Made by a program: the position numbers and the translations under genes. 64,000 bases of DNA from Amoebidium appalachense. Lineage: Eukaryota; Ichthyosporea. The notes below the pieces were generated by a model, which saw only the letters and a list, made by a program, of their open reading frames with translations, made no database searches and had not been told where the DNA came from. Numbering within the stretch: the first letter of the stretch is position 1; each line of letters opens with the position of its first letter. Location: NCBI GenBank assembly GCA_963693365.1, contig CAVNZM010000004.1:9672001-9736000 (forward strand), given 5' to 3'. Below, one piece after another: positions 24,581 through 42,315 of this stretch.

Positions 24581-25225
24581 GCTATTCATCAGTGTGAATG
24601 AATACAAACTCTATAATATGAAGAATGTGGGGTTAGCCGAGCTGCAATGTTTCTGGAATCAAATGCAAAACTTATCTAGAGACGAAAGTCAAAGCCCTTT
24701 AAGGGTTAAAAAAAAACCGAGAGATATGTTTGAAGTTGCGCCCGACATTTGTTGCACGCGCAAAAATAATCGTGACACGATCATTTCCAACCAGTGAGAC
24801 AATCATTTCATTTTTATGAATTAACTATTTAAATAATTAAGTTATCATGTAGACCTATTGAAAACTCCGATTCCATATGCGCTACGTGTTGGGTGGTGGT
24901 GGTAAGGGCCTAGGAACATGTACGTAAGATGGGGGGAAGGGTGGGCGGCGGTTGGGTGGTGGGTGGGTGGATGGGTGGGTGGGTGGGGTGGTGGGGGTGG
25001 GAATGAAGAGAAAAAGGAGAAGAGGAACAGGCCCATGATGTTGGGGGGGGGGGGGGGGGGGGGATTAGTAAAGAGAGGGAGGGGATGTGGTGAAGAAGTT
25101 TTTTTTTTTATTTTGGGGGGGGGGCCGGGGGGGGGGAGGGGGGGGGGTTAGGAAAGGGAGGGAGGGGATGTGGGCAATGAATTTTTATTTATTTATTTAT
25201 TTATTTTTATTTTTATTTTTATTTT

Positions 25226-25259
<34 letters not shown>

Positions 25260-25566
25260 GGAAGAGGGGGCACGAGGGGTGAGAGAAAGCTAAGACAAGC
25301 TAGCAAGTGGTGTGATTGGGGAGCAACTTGCTATTATCCACCGGTGCCCTCCATCAAGCAACCACCTCTTGCAACTGCTGCACACTGTGTTTCTTCCTTC
25401 CTTTGCTCGGTTTTGTGTCATGTAAGGCCTTAGCCCCCCCCCTCCACCCCCCTTCCTCCTCCCCGCCCTCCTCCATTTCCCTTAATACCTCCAAAACAAA
25501 AAAAGGGGAGAGGAAAAAAAGAAACATGTAAAACACTTACGGACATACACATATGTGTACACATGT

Positions 25567-25602
<36 letters not shown>

Positions 25603-26003
25603 CACGCGCGGACACCCCCGCCCTCCTCCCCCCTCTCCCCCCCCCCCCCCCACCACCACACACACACACACACACACACACACTGTACACACATACACAT
25701 ACACAACACAAATACACACACACACACACACTCTCTCTCTCTTTACTGCACTCATAAGTCATCCCCCCCCCCCCCCCCCCCCCCCCCCCCGCACACATAT
25801 GTGCTGCACCATTTGAATCAAAGTTCCATTTTCTGACTTCTCTATTTGAGGCTGTGGTCCAACTTTAGTGGGTGGGTGGTTTGTGCCTGTTTATCAACAG
25901 AGGGTGGGTGGGTGGGGTTGGGGGGGGGGGGGGGAAGGGGGGAGGGGGGAGAGATAAGAATGTGTGTGGGGAGGGGGAAACGTGAGCATATGTGCATGAG
26001 TGC

Positions 26004-26095
<92 letters not shown>

Positions 26096-26435
26096 TCACA
26101 GTGCGCGCGCGCACGCGCACGCGCGTGCTTGTGGGTACAAACGAAACCATCAATATAGCCTAGGTGTGGGGTTGGGGAGATGGAAAGCATTTGCACATGG
26201 AATAAAATCACATATGTAGTTTGTCGTTCTTTTTCTTCTCTTGCCCTGCGGAGGAAGAGGGTGGGGGGGGGGGGGGGGGGTCCGCTTATTTGGATGGGGA
26301 AGGGTGGATTTGCCCTTTGTGAAGGGGGGCAGTCCTCTGGGTGGTGGGGGAAAAGGAGGGGAAGGCCCCGTCCGGGGGGCGGGGGGGGGGGGGGGGGGGG
26401 GGGATCGAGGGGGGAGGTGGGGGGAAGAGGGTCCT

Positions 26436-26652
26436 GCCGGCGTGGCTGGGGTAGTCACCCCTGGGCAAAGTGTGTACTTATAGTTAGGTTTGTGAAGGAT
26501 GGTTTAGCTTAGCTGAACTCATAGATAGCACCCTAACTAGTGTACTGTCGGTGCTGTGTGATAGACGGTAGTTTCCCTAGAGGGCCTGTAATGGCCCTCC
26601 GGGAACAAAACGTGATAAAATAAAAAATAAAAAAATAAAAAAATAAAAAAAA
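26436..26652 (+). mobile_element. SINE-like element copy 1 with A-rich tail
   Basis: Starts GCCGGCGTGGCTGGGGTAGT and ends with an (AAATAAAAAA)-type A-rich tail at 26617-26652. A reverse-complement copy is at 36864-37062. The copies share words such as CTGGGCAAAGTGTGTAC, TATAGTTAGG, CACCCTA, GTACTGT.GGTGCTG and CTCCGGGAACAAAACG. Length about 215 bp, no coding, one end A-rich: the features of a SINE. The 5' GTGGCTGGGGTAGT is loosely like a pol III A box; no clear B box was found. Confidence 0.6.
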
Positions 26653-26987
26653 GTTGGGGGAAGAGGGGGGGGGGGGGGGGGGGGGGGGAGTATTCCTTTA
26701 TCTTCCTCTTCCCCTCCTTATGGGGAAGGGGGGAGGGTAGGGAGGGGGAGGGGGAGGGGGAGGAGGGGAAAGGCCTAGGAGGGAGAGAGAAAGGTAGGGG
26801 AAGGGGGGCTTCTAGGGGAGGGGGACGAAGTGGAGAGGGGAGGGATTCCGGGAGGTACTAGACGAGAGACAGAGTTGGCACATCGCATGGCTAGGCTCGC
26901 TCGGGGGGAGGGGGAGGAGAGGGGGGTTGGGGAAGGAGGGTGGTGGGGGGGGGAGGGAGGGGGGCGGAGGGGATGTTCATAGGTGGA

Positions 26988-27670
26988 CACACCTGAAACC
27001 CGCTTTAAGACACCCACCACCAGGCTATGTCGTGTCAAACTGTCAAATCCCATAAGCATTGGCGTATAGGTGGGTGGGTAGTGCAAAGAGACGGTCTCAT
27101 ACTGGAACTTGCTCGAATGTTCCAACGTTTTAATAGTTGCTCTTGTGTGTGTTCAGTAGGTGGTGTGCATGCCGTTGCAGTAGCTATGTGTACTACCCTG
27201 TGGGTATTCCGTGGACATTATGTGGCTATTGGTATTCTGTGTTATACGATGGGTATTATGTGATATTCAGTGGGTAGCATGTGAGTATTTCGTGGATATT
27301 GTGAGGGTATTCTGTGTTATTCCGTGGGTATAATGTGTTATTCAGTGGGTGGTATGTGGGTATTCCGTGGATAATATGTGAGGCTCCGTGGATATATGTG
27401 GGCATTTGGGTGGGCGATTTGTGGGTATTATGTGGGTATTCAGAGGGTAAAATTGTTTGAAGCTGTGTGTGTATGATATGGGTAATATTTGGGTATTCCG
27501 GGAATATCATAAGTCACGTGGGTATATGTGGGTATTCTCCGGGTGATTGTAGGTATTCAGTGGGTAACATGTACGTGTGGGAAGCTATGTCACAGTGTCT
27601 AATTTGTGGGTTTTGTGTGGAGACACCATGGGTATTAAGTGGGTATTATGAAAGTATTTGGGGAATTTAT
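26988..27670. repeat. Degenerate GTATTCCGTGG minisatellite, copy 2
   Basis: The block 'cacctgaaaccc ... aggctatgtcgtg ... caaatcccat' (26988-27080) precedes about 500 bp of short degenerate repeats of 'gggtattccgtggatatt' and 'gggtattatgtg' (27195-27670). Same layout as copy 1 at 24150, so the block and minisatellite were copied together. Confidence 0.75.
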
Positions 27671-29045
27671 TGACATAGAATGTGTTCTCTGGAGTACGTA
27701 GACTCCGTTGTGTTAGATAGCTTCCGATTGGCTCTCCGCTCTCGTTTAGCACCCCTTTTTTGGGTTTGCAGGGGTAGGCTAAATTTAAGATTTTCCGAAA
27801 TTAACATTCTAGCGCTAGAAAATTAGAAAATATAAGATTCTAGTGTTCTAGCCCCAGAACATATATGAAAATTACGACTTTCTCCTTTTTTCTGTGTGGG
27901 CTAGGGGGTCTGGGAATAACATTCCAGCTGGCTCGAGCCAAAATTCATGTAATTTTAAATTCGGAATACCCCTGTAGTCCAGGGAGCCAATCAGAAAAAG
28001 GTTGGGGCTGTCATTTGGCTTCGGCCACATCACGATCTTGCCCCCCGCCCATGTACATACATGCCACGCATTCTCCTAGTAAATCCATCATGCCAAACAA
28101 CTTAATCGATACTAAGAGTAGCTATCTATAGCTGTTCTCTTTTCTCCCCGGTCAACATCCATAGACAAACCATGGTTGCTAAGAGTTTATTTTCGTAATG
28201 CTATTGGCTAGCAATGATAGCCTTGTTTTTGCACTTATAACGCAAAATTTTAACCCAGGGAAGGGGTTTTCACCACGGACTTACAGATTATTATGGTTTT
28301 CCCTCCCGGCCACAGGCAAAAGGACCATTTAGGAGGCACACAAGGGCACACAAGGGGACAAGTGTCGACAAAGTGTGTGTTATGTTGGAAACTATGCGTG
28401 TGTTCCGTGGGTAGTATGTGTGTATATTATTTGTGCAGGGGGGGTATTGTGTGTGCATACGATACAGTGTCATCGGCATGAATGGATGGCTCACGCGTGT
28501 GTTTAGTATGTATCAGTCAGGATGTATGTATCTGAGTATGAATGGTGCCAGACACTGTTCAATGAAACCGTGGTGCAACTAATATGAATATACTCAGAGT
28601 GGGTCTTGTATTCACCAAAAGGAGCCCTGCCTCAAGGGTGCAATCATTGGGGTTTTCTGACGCAGTCGATCAGGGCGAATGGCCCATATAAAACCATCAG
28701 GCTACACTAATTTAATCAGACCAAGAAAGTAGACAATGGTATAACTTTCAAGAGTTATCATTAAGATGCAATTGATCATGAATAGGAAGCAGTAGCCTAC
28801 GTGTAACTTTCGTGCAATAATATCAATGAGCCGGAACGTGTTACGTTTGAGAGTGATCATGTAGCTTCGACTCCTGCAACAGGCACAACCCATTCAAGCA
28901 AACACCAAACCACTATTATTCATAATCATTCCACATTCCATATGCTAAATGGAACTTCAGGTATTTCTTGTCACACAACCATGCAACCCATACCGCTATA
29001 CATACACCAAGGCATATTCACTCATCTTCATATCCCAATCCGAGC

Positions 29046-30655
<1,610 letters not shown>

Positions 30656-32127
30656 CTCCGACGTTTTTTCTGGGGTTAGCGTTGATTGTCAACGTTTGTG
30701 ACGTTTTTGGTCAGTGAAAGCAGTGGCTGAAGAAATGAAACGCCTTGTGAAGACAGCAACGTGATGGATATAGCGAAAAGAAGGCAAGCTACAAAGGAGC
30801 TTTAGGTAACCATATGTACGTGTATAACCCTATCCTACATTCGCCGCTGTGTACAGTGTGTTCGAAACACAAAAGGTGCGCATATGCGAATGAGCGATTT
30901 CACACATGGGAGCGCTTTTTATATGTCTGGGAAATGGGGAAGGGGGCAAATTTCCAAGAATTCGAATGCCTGGCCTAGAAGCATCGCGGTGCCACCGGTG
31001 GGAAGAGCCGGGATGAAACCGTCAAAAAGCATATAACTCAGCTCTAAACCGTTGATAACAATTCCATTGCCGCACAGTATTTATTAAATAACTTTTCTAT
31101 ATATATTGGCAGCTTTCTTACTATTTACACTTATGATGTCGGCCTTGTAAATTAGACATAATGAGGTCTCGCACCAGTGTTCACATGACCCGTCTCCAGA
31201 GTCTCTACCCTCCTCTGATATATTTGTTTGTGGCCAGGGTTGGGCTGGGGTTCGCCAGCTTAACCGTATCGCCCTTTGGCCAGTCGTAACGGACAATTTC
31301 TTGATCGTAACGGGTGGGTTCTTGGGGAGCAAGCCCCACCTAAAACGCCCCTCCAGTCGCAAAACTCAAAATACGTGTTTTTACAAATTGAGTACCGCAA
31401 GATTACAAGCCCTGAAAACTTATCGGGGCTCGATATTGCACATGAGAAGCGCTGTAGATATGTTCTTGGGGGGGGAATGTGCTGTTCTTGAACAGAAATA
31501 TTGAAAAAATAGGGAAAATTACATATTCAAGCGTTTATAATGCTACACACCTGATACGAAAGCTGTTACGAGGGTACCCTGACCTTATTCGTATCGGGGT
31601 CTCTCGTTAATCGTAATTACGACGATTTTTTTTCGTAATCCCTACCCTGTTTGTGGCGAATATTCATTGGCTCTTTAGGCTGACGTTCAATAGTCTTGGA
31701 GGCTTCTTGGCCAATCGACGATTGCCCAAAGTAGATGTAATCAGCATCGAACCCACTGGAATAAGTGTCATGGTATCTATAAAAGGTTATTCCTAAATTC
31801 TGGAATTTGCAAAAACCAATCATCAACGAGGGCGGGAAAAATCTCAGAGAAAGAGTCAAACGGAAGATCGAGATCCAGTTTGCTCTTGGAACCTCCAGCT
31901 CAACAATTTCTGAGATCTCCTCCATATTATCTCCTTCCTATTGTAAAATAATAAGACAATGCTTATATAGCATTATAAACGCAGGTAAGCTCTAGAGAAA
32001 AACCATGTATTGCGGTCGCGCTTACACAGGCCGTTACCAAGCCTTGCCGCCAGATCAACAAAACATTACTTCGCTCCGTTTTTGGTTGGTTGCTCACGCA
32101 CCCGATCGATTATACATGTGCTCATGT

Positions 32128-32194
<67 letters not shown>

Positions 32195-32561
32195 CACGAT
32201 GTGTGTGTGTGTGTGTATGTGTGTGTGTGTGTGTGTGTATGTGTGTGTGTGTGTGTGCACGTGTGTGTGTGTGTGACGCCTGTATGTGTGTGTGACGTCT
32301 GTGTGTGCACAAATGTGTGTGTGCGTGTGTGTGTGTGTGTGTGTGAGTATGCGTGCGTGTGTGTGTGTGTGTGCGCGTGTACGTGTGTGTGCGTGTGTGC
32401 ATGTGCCGGTGTGGGTGTGTGTGTGTGCGAGCACGTGCCACGGTACATGTCACAGCGTGCACGTGTGCCGTGGGGCATGAATGGATGGCTGTGCGTGTCG
32501 TGTGTGTGTACATGTGTGTGGGTGTGTGTGACATACTGTGTGGGTGTGTACATCTGCCACG

Positions 32562-32620
<59 letters not shown>

Positions 32621-33732
32621 CGTGTCACGGTGTGTGTGTGTGTGCGCGCGCGCGCACTGGCGCGCGTGTGTGTGCGCGTGTGCGCGCGCGTATACGTGTT
32701 TGTGTCTGAGCGCATGTCTGCAGCTGGTGTGAAACTGTGTGCGTGTGTGCGTCTGTGCGTGTGTGCGTGCGTGTGCGTGTGAGTGTGTGTGCACGGCCTG
32801 TATGAAAGTGTGTGAAAAAAGTTGTGTTCATGTGCGTGTGTGTCACTGCGTGTGCGTGCGTTTTTTTGTGACGAGAAAAACAAGTCTGACGGGCGTGGAG
32901 TTTGTACTTTTGTACGTGTGTCTGCATGTGTGCGTGTGATTATGTGCGTACGTGCGTGAATGTGTAGTTCTTGTGTGTGTGTGTAATGTGCGCGTGCGTG
33001 TCTGCCACACGTGTACACCGCCTTATGCAAGCTGACACAACCAGCATCATATTATGTATCGTAGAAACGTATTAAAGACATGTGTACATATAGTATCTTT
33101 AAAAATCTACATGTGCACGTGCTCATCAGGACACTGTGCTACAGGGGGTGACTGACATTAATAAATTAAAAAAAACGCTATCCCCCCCCGTTTCCTCCTC
33201 CGATGATCTCAGAAATCCACCAGGTTTGGTAGAGTCTAATATCTTTTTTTTTTTTTTTTGGAAGGGGGGGAGGGGGGGGGGGGGGGGGGGGGTGCCGCAT
33301 AGTGACAATGCTTTTGCGGCTAACGAGGAGGGTATATCTATAGTGCGAACACCATGGTCACCGCCCTGTTCGTAATGTTCCCCTCTTTTAGTTGCAAGTC
33401 TTTGCACACGTCACATTTATGTAAGTTTCAAAGTTTATTTTATCCCGTTTCACCTCCGGAGACATTGCCTCAAGGGAGCTGCCGCCTTCGAATTCCACAT
33501 GATAGACACCGGCTTATGATACTCTCTATCGTATGGCATAGTCCGACTATAAGTACTCTGAGTCAGGAAACTAAACGATCTCGACTGTCACTACATATTT
33601 TGGTAGTTCTTTGCCCACGGGATTGCGGCAGTCATGCTAGTGGGGAATGAGCAAACTCACTCCATCCAACACCTAGCCGGGAACGACCCGGGAGCTGGGG
33701 TAAAGCATTCGGGACTAACCCCTCCCCCCCTC

Positions 33733-33763
<31 letters not shown>

Positions 33764-34216
33764 AAAAAAAAAAAGAAAAGAAAGAAAAAAAAAAAAAGAA
33801 CACACGTACCCCCCCCCTCCCCCCCCCCCCCCCTCCCCCCCGGGCCTCCCCCCCCCTCCCCCCCCCCCCCCCCCCCTTCCCCCCAATTTAGGGCCTCGGA
33901 GGACCCACCCACGAACACACCAACAGTCACGACGAAGTTCAGTATGTTGGAAATCACATATGACGGTATATATAGGTAGGCTCTCGTATTCCATTTGGAT
34001 CTTTTAACATAGGTCAGGCCGCATGCGTAAACTAATATTCGCATTGGAAATTCTTTTTATAACAACAACACCGACGTTGTTGCACACATGGTTAGGCTTT
34101 TTGATTTTAAGACTGGGAAAGGGGGGGGGCGGGGGTAGTAGTAATTGTTTTTTTTTTTTTTGGGGGGGGGGGGGGGGAGGGGGAGGGGGAGGGGGGGGGG
34201 GGGGGGAGTGGGTTTC

Positions 34217-34248
<32 letters not shown>

Positions 34249-34665
34249 GGGCACCATTCCCTCCATTGGTTGGGGGAGAAGGGGTGGAGGGGGACACCAG
34301 CCCTCCGAGTAGGTGGCGGCGGGGGGGGGGGGGGGGGGAGGGGGGGAGGGGGGAGGGGAGGCGCCCGGGGGGGGGGGGGGGGGGGGGGGGGGGGACCCAC
34401 CACCTCCCAGGAGGGTCATCCAAAAACGACTAATATATATTAGTATGTGTACTGGATATCATCTTGAAACATGTTGGCTTTAGAACCCAGCTCGACATGC
34501 ACTGATTTAATTGGTATCAATCATCGGGCCCTGCAGCTAGGTCAGTGACATGCTTACTAGCTTAGCATCACTTCACCTACCCCTCCCCCCCCCCCCCCCC
34601 CCCCCCCCCCGCCCACCTCGGGCCCGCGAGGGCCTCACCTCCTTATGCCCCTTAGGATCTCGAGC
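30656..34665. other. Intergenic region
   Basis: Unique sequence 30656-32100, then about 900 bp of imperfect GT/GC/CGTG repeats (32128-33010), unique sequence, and C-, A- and G-tracts at 33240-34390. The only non-repetitive open frame of note is at 31617-31925 (-). Confidence 0.5.
31617..31925 (-). CDS. Hypothetical small ORF, 102 aa
   Basis: Open frame of ordinary composition (MEEISEIVELEVPR at its start; an FFPPS segment and a C-terminal basic tail). It is in unique sequence, not a microsatellite. No family recognised, no intron signals examined support it, and random frames of this length are expected in 4 kb, so it may not be a gene. Confidence 0.22.
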   Translation of the reverse strand: MEEISEIVELEVPRANWISIFRLTLSLRFFPPSLMIGFCKFQNLGITFYRYHDTYSSGFDADYIYFGQSSIGQEASKTIERQPKEPMNIRHKQGRDYEKKSS

Positions 34666-35481
34666 TCATACCGTGACCGAGACCGCAATTTCTTGTTGCT
34701 CATGATCACTGTCTTTCTCGCCTATGTACAGTATGGCATAATTGTGGACACTCATAATCCCCCCCCTCTCCCCCCCCTCCTCCCCCTACCCATCCCAGGC
34801 AGTACCCCGGGCACCTTGCCATGACAGCTTCTTACAAAGCTCCCGTGACACGGCCTTCCTCATCACTTTTTTGACCTCAGCTTGTGCATAACCGTGCATT
34901 TCTCCTTAAAGATGGCCATGCCGCATGTAGTCAAGACGCGGGATCACAGCATCCCCTTAACCACCACTACACCGTGCACGTTGGAATCAGCATGCCGACA
35001 TCGGCAATGTCATGTACATACATGCCACACACACAGGCACACACACACAGTGGCACGCACAGTCACCGACACAAGCACACACATACACGCGCGCACACAC
35101 ACACGCACAAAAACTGACACACACATGTACAAAAACACACACAAGTGTGCCCGCCCGCAACCACGCCGGCGGAGCGAGCACACACATACACACACATACA
35201 CAGCGCGGACGCACACACACACACACACAGTAAACTGATGGACAGAGGAAAAACAGAACCGTAAATCGTGCACAAGGGCATGCACACTTGAACGCACACA
35301 TGCGCATGCAGGCACACGCGCATGCAGGAACACACACACACACTTAACACAAACACACACTCACGGGTACGCTCACAGACTGCCGCAGGATAGTATGCTA
35401 AATATTAGTGGTGGCACACCTTATGATGCGACACACACATGTTGCACACTTTCTCGATCCGTTTTGTCTCTCCCTCTCCCC

Positions 35482-35520
<39 letters not shown>

Positions 35521-36397
35521 CGCCTCCTCCCCCCGCCCGAGCCTTCTTCCCTCTCTCTCGCCCTCTATCTTCCCCCCCCCCCCCCCCCCCCCCCCCACCA
35601 CCACCACCACCACCACCACCCCTTTCCCCCCCCCACCCCCATATACTCTGGCAAAAACAACGCATGCATGAATCATCACCAACAACTTGACCAGAAGCTG
35701 TGGCCGAAACGAAGGGGAAAAGAGTGCTGGTGGTGGCGGTGGTGGTGGAGGAGGGGGGGGGGGGGGGGGGTGGGAATCTCGGAGGCTCGCAGGTGCACAG
35801 CGGGAAGGGAGCTGTCGGACTCCCCGCAAAACAGGGGGGAGGGGGGGGGGGGGGGGGGGGAGGGGGAGCGGGGAACCCATCACCCCACCAAAGAGGTGTG
35901 CCCCCCCCCCCCCCCCCCCCCCCCTTTCCCCTCCCCAGCGGTCAGCTTGGGGAGGGATGGGGGGGGAGGGGGAGGGACCCACCACCCCCTCGAGCAGGTG
36001 GGCCTAGTGGGGAAGGGTGGGGGCGGAAGGAGCACCAGAGGGGACCTCAACATTTACCACGGCCCCCCCCCCCTCCCCCCCCCCCACACACACCCATTTT
36101 CAAATTTAAAAAGCCTTACATGCACACGGTTCCGGACACTGTGGCACATACCATACATACATACCCAAGGGTCCAGGTGCACACTAACAGCCACACACAT
36201 TCACACAGTGTACACATCCAACACATGCAACACAACGGCACTAATACTTGATATTGCCAAACCATGTAGGTGTCCGCGGCTGCCCGTCTCCATTCATGTT
36301 CTACGTGCCATCAATAAATATCCCTTCGGAACTTTATTGTCAATGTTCCTGAGCTCAAAGCATATATCTTCAACGGAAGTAGGTATGGATGCATAGC
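34666..36397 (-). CDS. Possible DUF4806-like gene, three reconstructed exons (5' part not found)
   Basis: Proposed exons on the minus strand: 36305-36397, 34790-34904 and 34666-34750, with matching phases (1, then 2). They read IPTSVEDICFELRN, then GYLLMAREMHGYAQAEV and KKVMRKAVSRELCKKLSWQG, then a short tail ending in TGA. The layout (P-x-x-x-x-E-D followed by a helical stretch, then V.R.L...L...W.G) resembles the DUF4806 domain seen in eukaryotic, often transposon-linked, proteins. The middle exon is the strongest part; the first and third rest on phase only. Upstream exons, if any, are lost among the CA/C-tracts at 36.4-37.9 kb. Intron 1 carries long C-tracts, G-tracts and CA repeats. Could be a gene fragment or pseudogene. 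Confidence 0.42.
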
Positions 36398-36399
36398 CT

Positions 36400-36430
<31 letters not shown>

Positions 36431-37921
36431 ACTTTTTTTTTCTTTTTTTTTGGCGAATTACTGTACATAGGACCTCGAAAACATACAAAAAGGAACTTAA
36501 ACAAAGCTTATTTAACACTATGCAAGGCCTTTATCACTGTATGTGGCATATTTGTCATAGATGTCATGCCCGTTGCACATATCACGACACATTTTGACGT
36601 GAGTGCACACGCACACACGCACACATGCATGCATGCACCACAGAGTGCTCACGCACAGACACGTGCACACGCACAAACACACACACACACGCACGCACGC
36701 ACGCACTGTCACGCACGCACGCACGCACGCACGCACACACGCACACACGCACACACGCACACACGCACACAAGCACACGCACATACACACCCTGCCACAA
36801 AAACGCACCCTGTCGGCACACACACTCGGTACCACCACCCACAACAACCATAACCACAGACAGATTTTTTTTATTTATACTTTACGCCGTTTTGTTCCCG
36901 GAGGTACCCTTAGGGGCCCTCAGGGGGAACTACTGTCTTCCACCCAGCACCAACAGTACTCTAGCTAGGGTGCTACGATGCTAGTAGCTAAACTAACACA
37001 CCTATAACAACCCTAACTATATGTACACACTTTGCCCAGGGTATCAACCCCAGCCACGCCGGTGGGTAGGAACACAGACAGAAGGTGCATCGATTTCTAA
37101 CTGTGTGGTGTCGGTGGTTCTGCTACTGATTCATATCAAGTCAAAGTTGATCCATTCTGTTGCTCACCCAGGTTTGGCAACTGTGGATTTTTTTTTTTTT
37201 TTTTTTTTTTTTTTGCCCGGCGCGACAGCTGTAGTTCACGTTCAGCATGTGGGACTGTTAACCGTACCACGGCTGAAGTCTTAAAAGAGGATAATGTAAT
37301 GGCTGTAAATTTGGCTGGCACATGAATAGACATTTCACGTTCCATGCAAGCGAGCACACATTTAGATTTATTTAAGTATACAAAACAGTTGTTTGGCCAC
37401 AGAAAGTGCAGTCGCTCCGCCTGCGTCGAATCGTGGCACCTAATATGGCGGTCATCGGATGCAATATGCAGAATATGATCAGGTGTATTTCCGGGCCGTA
37501 AAGTAGAATAAATAAATAAAATACCGTACACGTATGGCAAGTATCCTCATATATTTGATACATGTATGCATTTAGCTGGTTATCGGAACTGATCAAATTT
37601 TGTAAAAAGACTTGCTCCGTCATGCACTTCATCACTACACTAGTACTTAAAGTGCCGCGGCATCTTACTACTACATACACAGCCAAATTCTCACTTCTGT
37701 GTGCTTCCATCATGGCACTATCAATTGAACCCACACCAACGTCCTTCACAAGGTCAAAAATAAAACCAAAAAACATAACGGGCTTTTCGTGTGATCATGA
37801 AAGAGACCGCGAAAGAAAAAAGAACGTTAACTGTATAAGATAGGGGCAGGATAAAACGGGCAAACAAGACCCCATATAGCTACTTGAACTCTTAAGAAGT
37901 CTTACAACGGGTGGTAAGATA
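36398..37921. other. Intergenic region
   Basis: C- and T-tracts (36401-36450), imperfect CA/CGCA repeats (36600-36800), the SINE-like copy, a T-tract (37190-37214), then unique AT-rich sequence with no gene I can support. Confidence 0.5.
36864..37062 (-). mobile_element. SINE-like element copy 2 (reverse orientation)
   Basis: Reverse complement of the 26436-26652 element: T-rich end (the A tail) at 36864-36879 and the CCGGCGTGGCTGGGGT start at 37062. Diverged by scattered substitutions and small indels, so the two copies are not recent. Confidence 0.6.
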
Positions 37922-38668
37922 TCAAACCCTGTTATCTGCTGGAATATCCAAACTCTGTGACGGCGCCCCCACCACGAGGGACCGGTAAGCGGGCGGCGGC
38001 TCAGAACTGGCTTCAGACATGGACACGGTGCTTATCAGTGTGTATTTCTCTACAAAACCAAGCAAAGTATCCTTAAAAGTTTTCATATATTTGCTGTAGA
38101 AAACCTTTTCGGTGTCATCCCGAAGCTGCAGAGCGAGATATCCCTTTTCCGCCCCTGAGCCCTCCGTCCTGTGCTTGACCGATCCAATCTCGTGAAAACG
38201 TATGAACCCAACCTGTGCATGGTGGCTGTTTTGCACCGATAAACCAGCAGATGTGAGCTGAAGGAATATTATGTCCTCCTCCGTTCCTTTTGCCTGTGCA
38301 TGTGTACCCTTGATAGTTTCGTATCGGCCAATACTGTGCCTCCCATCCACCTTGTTTGTGAACCGCAGTGCGCGGTAGGCAGGGAACGGGAGTGACACTT
38401 CGCCTGCGCCTTCCTTCACATCCTCAACGATTCTCACGACGTTATCCACAGACTCTCCAAACATCTCATCATCAAATAGCCGGTTTGGCAAGGTAGGTAT
38501 TATTTGGTTCATTATGTGCAAGCCTGAGGTACGACGTGATACCCTTGAGCTCCGGGAGTGAGAAGACCCGGACTCGTCTATTTCGATGGTTACGATCCCG
38601 TCGTTTGCTGCTAGGGCCGCACGAGACCGGTGCTTGCGCACTTGCTTGATGATGAAGTAGGTGATCAT
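37922..38668 (-). CDS. Unrecognised protein, paralogue A, 248 aa, single exon
   Basis: Starts MITYFIIKQVRKHRSR; an in-frame TAA sits three codons upstream (taa tcc aaa ATG), which fixes the start unless a 5' exon joins after that TAA. A Ser/Arg-rich linker (about 30-50) follows, then VRIVEDVKEGAGEVSLPFPAYRA and a C-terminal half with alternating beta-like strands: IIFLQLTSAGLSVQN, VGFIRFHEIGSVKH, GYLALQLRDDTEKVFYS, ending in a helix (LLGFVEKYTLIS). That strand order with a final helix recalls a PTB/PH-like fold, but I recognise no family. The gene at 42316-43032 is clearly related over the whole length. No signal peptide; the hydrophobic start is too short for a sure membrane helix. Confidence 0.75.
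   Translation of the reverse strand: MITYFIIKQVRKHRSRAALAANDGIVTIEIDESGSSHSRSSRVSRRTSGLHIMNQIIPTLPNRLFDDEMFGESVDNVVRIVEDVKEGAGEVSLPFPAYRALRFTNKVDGRHSIGRYETIKGTHAQAKGTEEDIIFLQLTSAGLSVQNSHHAQVGFIRFHEIGSVKHRTEGSGAEKGYLALQLRDDTEKVFYSKYMKTFKDTLLGFVEKYTLISTVSMSEASSEPPPAYRSLVVGAPSQSLDIPADNRV

Positions 38669-42315
<3,647 letters not shown>

Larger units (their letters stand above)
23401..29045. other. Intergenic repeat region
   Basis: G-tract blocks (23420-23550, 23815-24130, 25040-25260, 26640-26960), a TTTA/TTTTA-rich tract (25183-25230), a C-tract/(CA)n block (25600-25790), a (GT)n tract (26006-26092), the two minisatellite blocks, the SINE-like copy at 26436-26652, and AT-rich unique sequence 27680-29045. 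I see no gene I can support. Confidence 0.55.

Noticed and set aside
35395-36396. 333-residue open frame rich in Pro and Gly
   Set aside because: Driven by C- and G-tracts; the three-exon minus-strand model in the same place has better amino-acid composition.
36521-36599. Plus-strand exon-like segment between AG and GTGAGT
   Set aside because: Open and bounded by splice-like signals, but isolated, with no family match and no neighbouring exons in phase.
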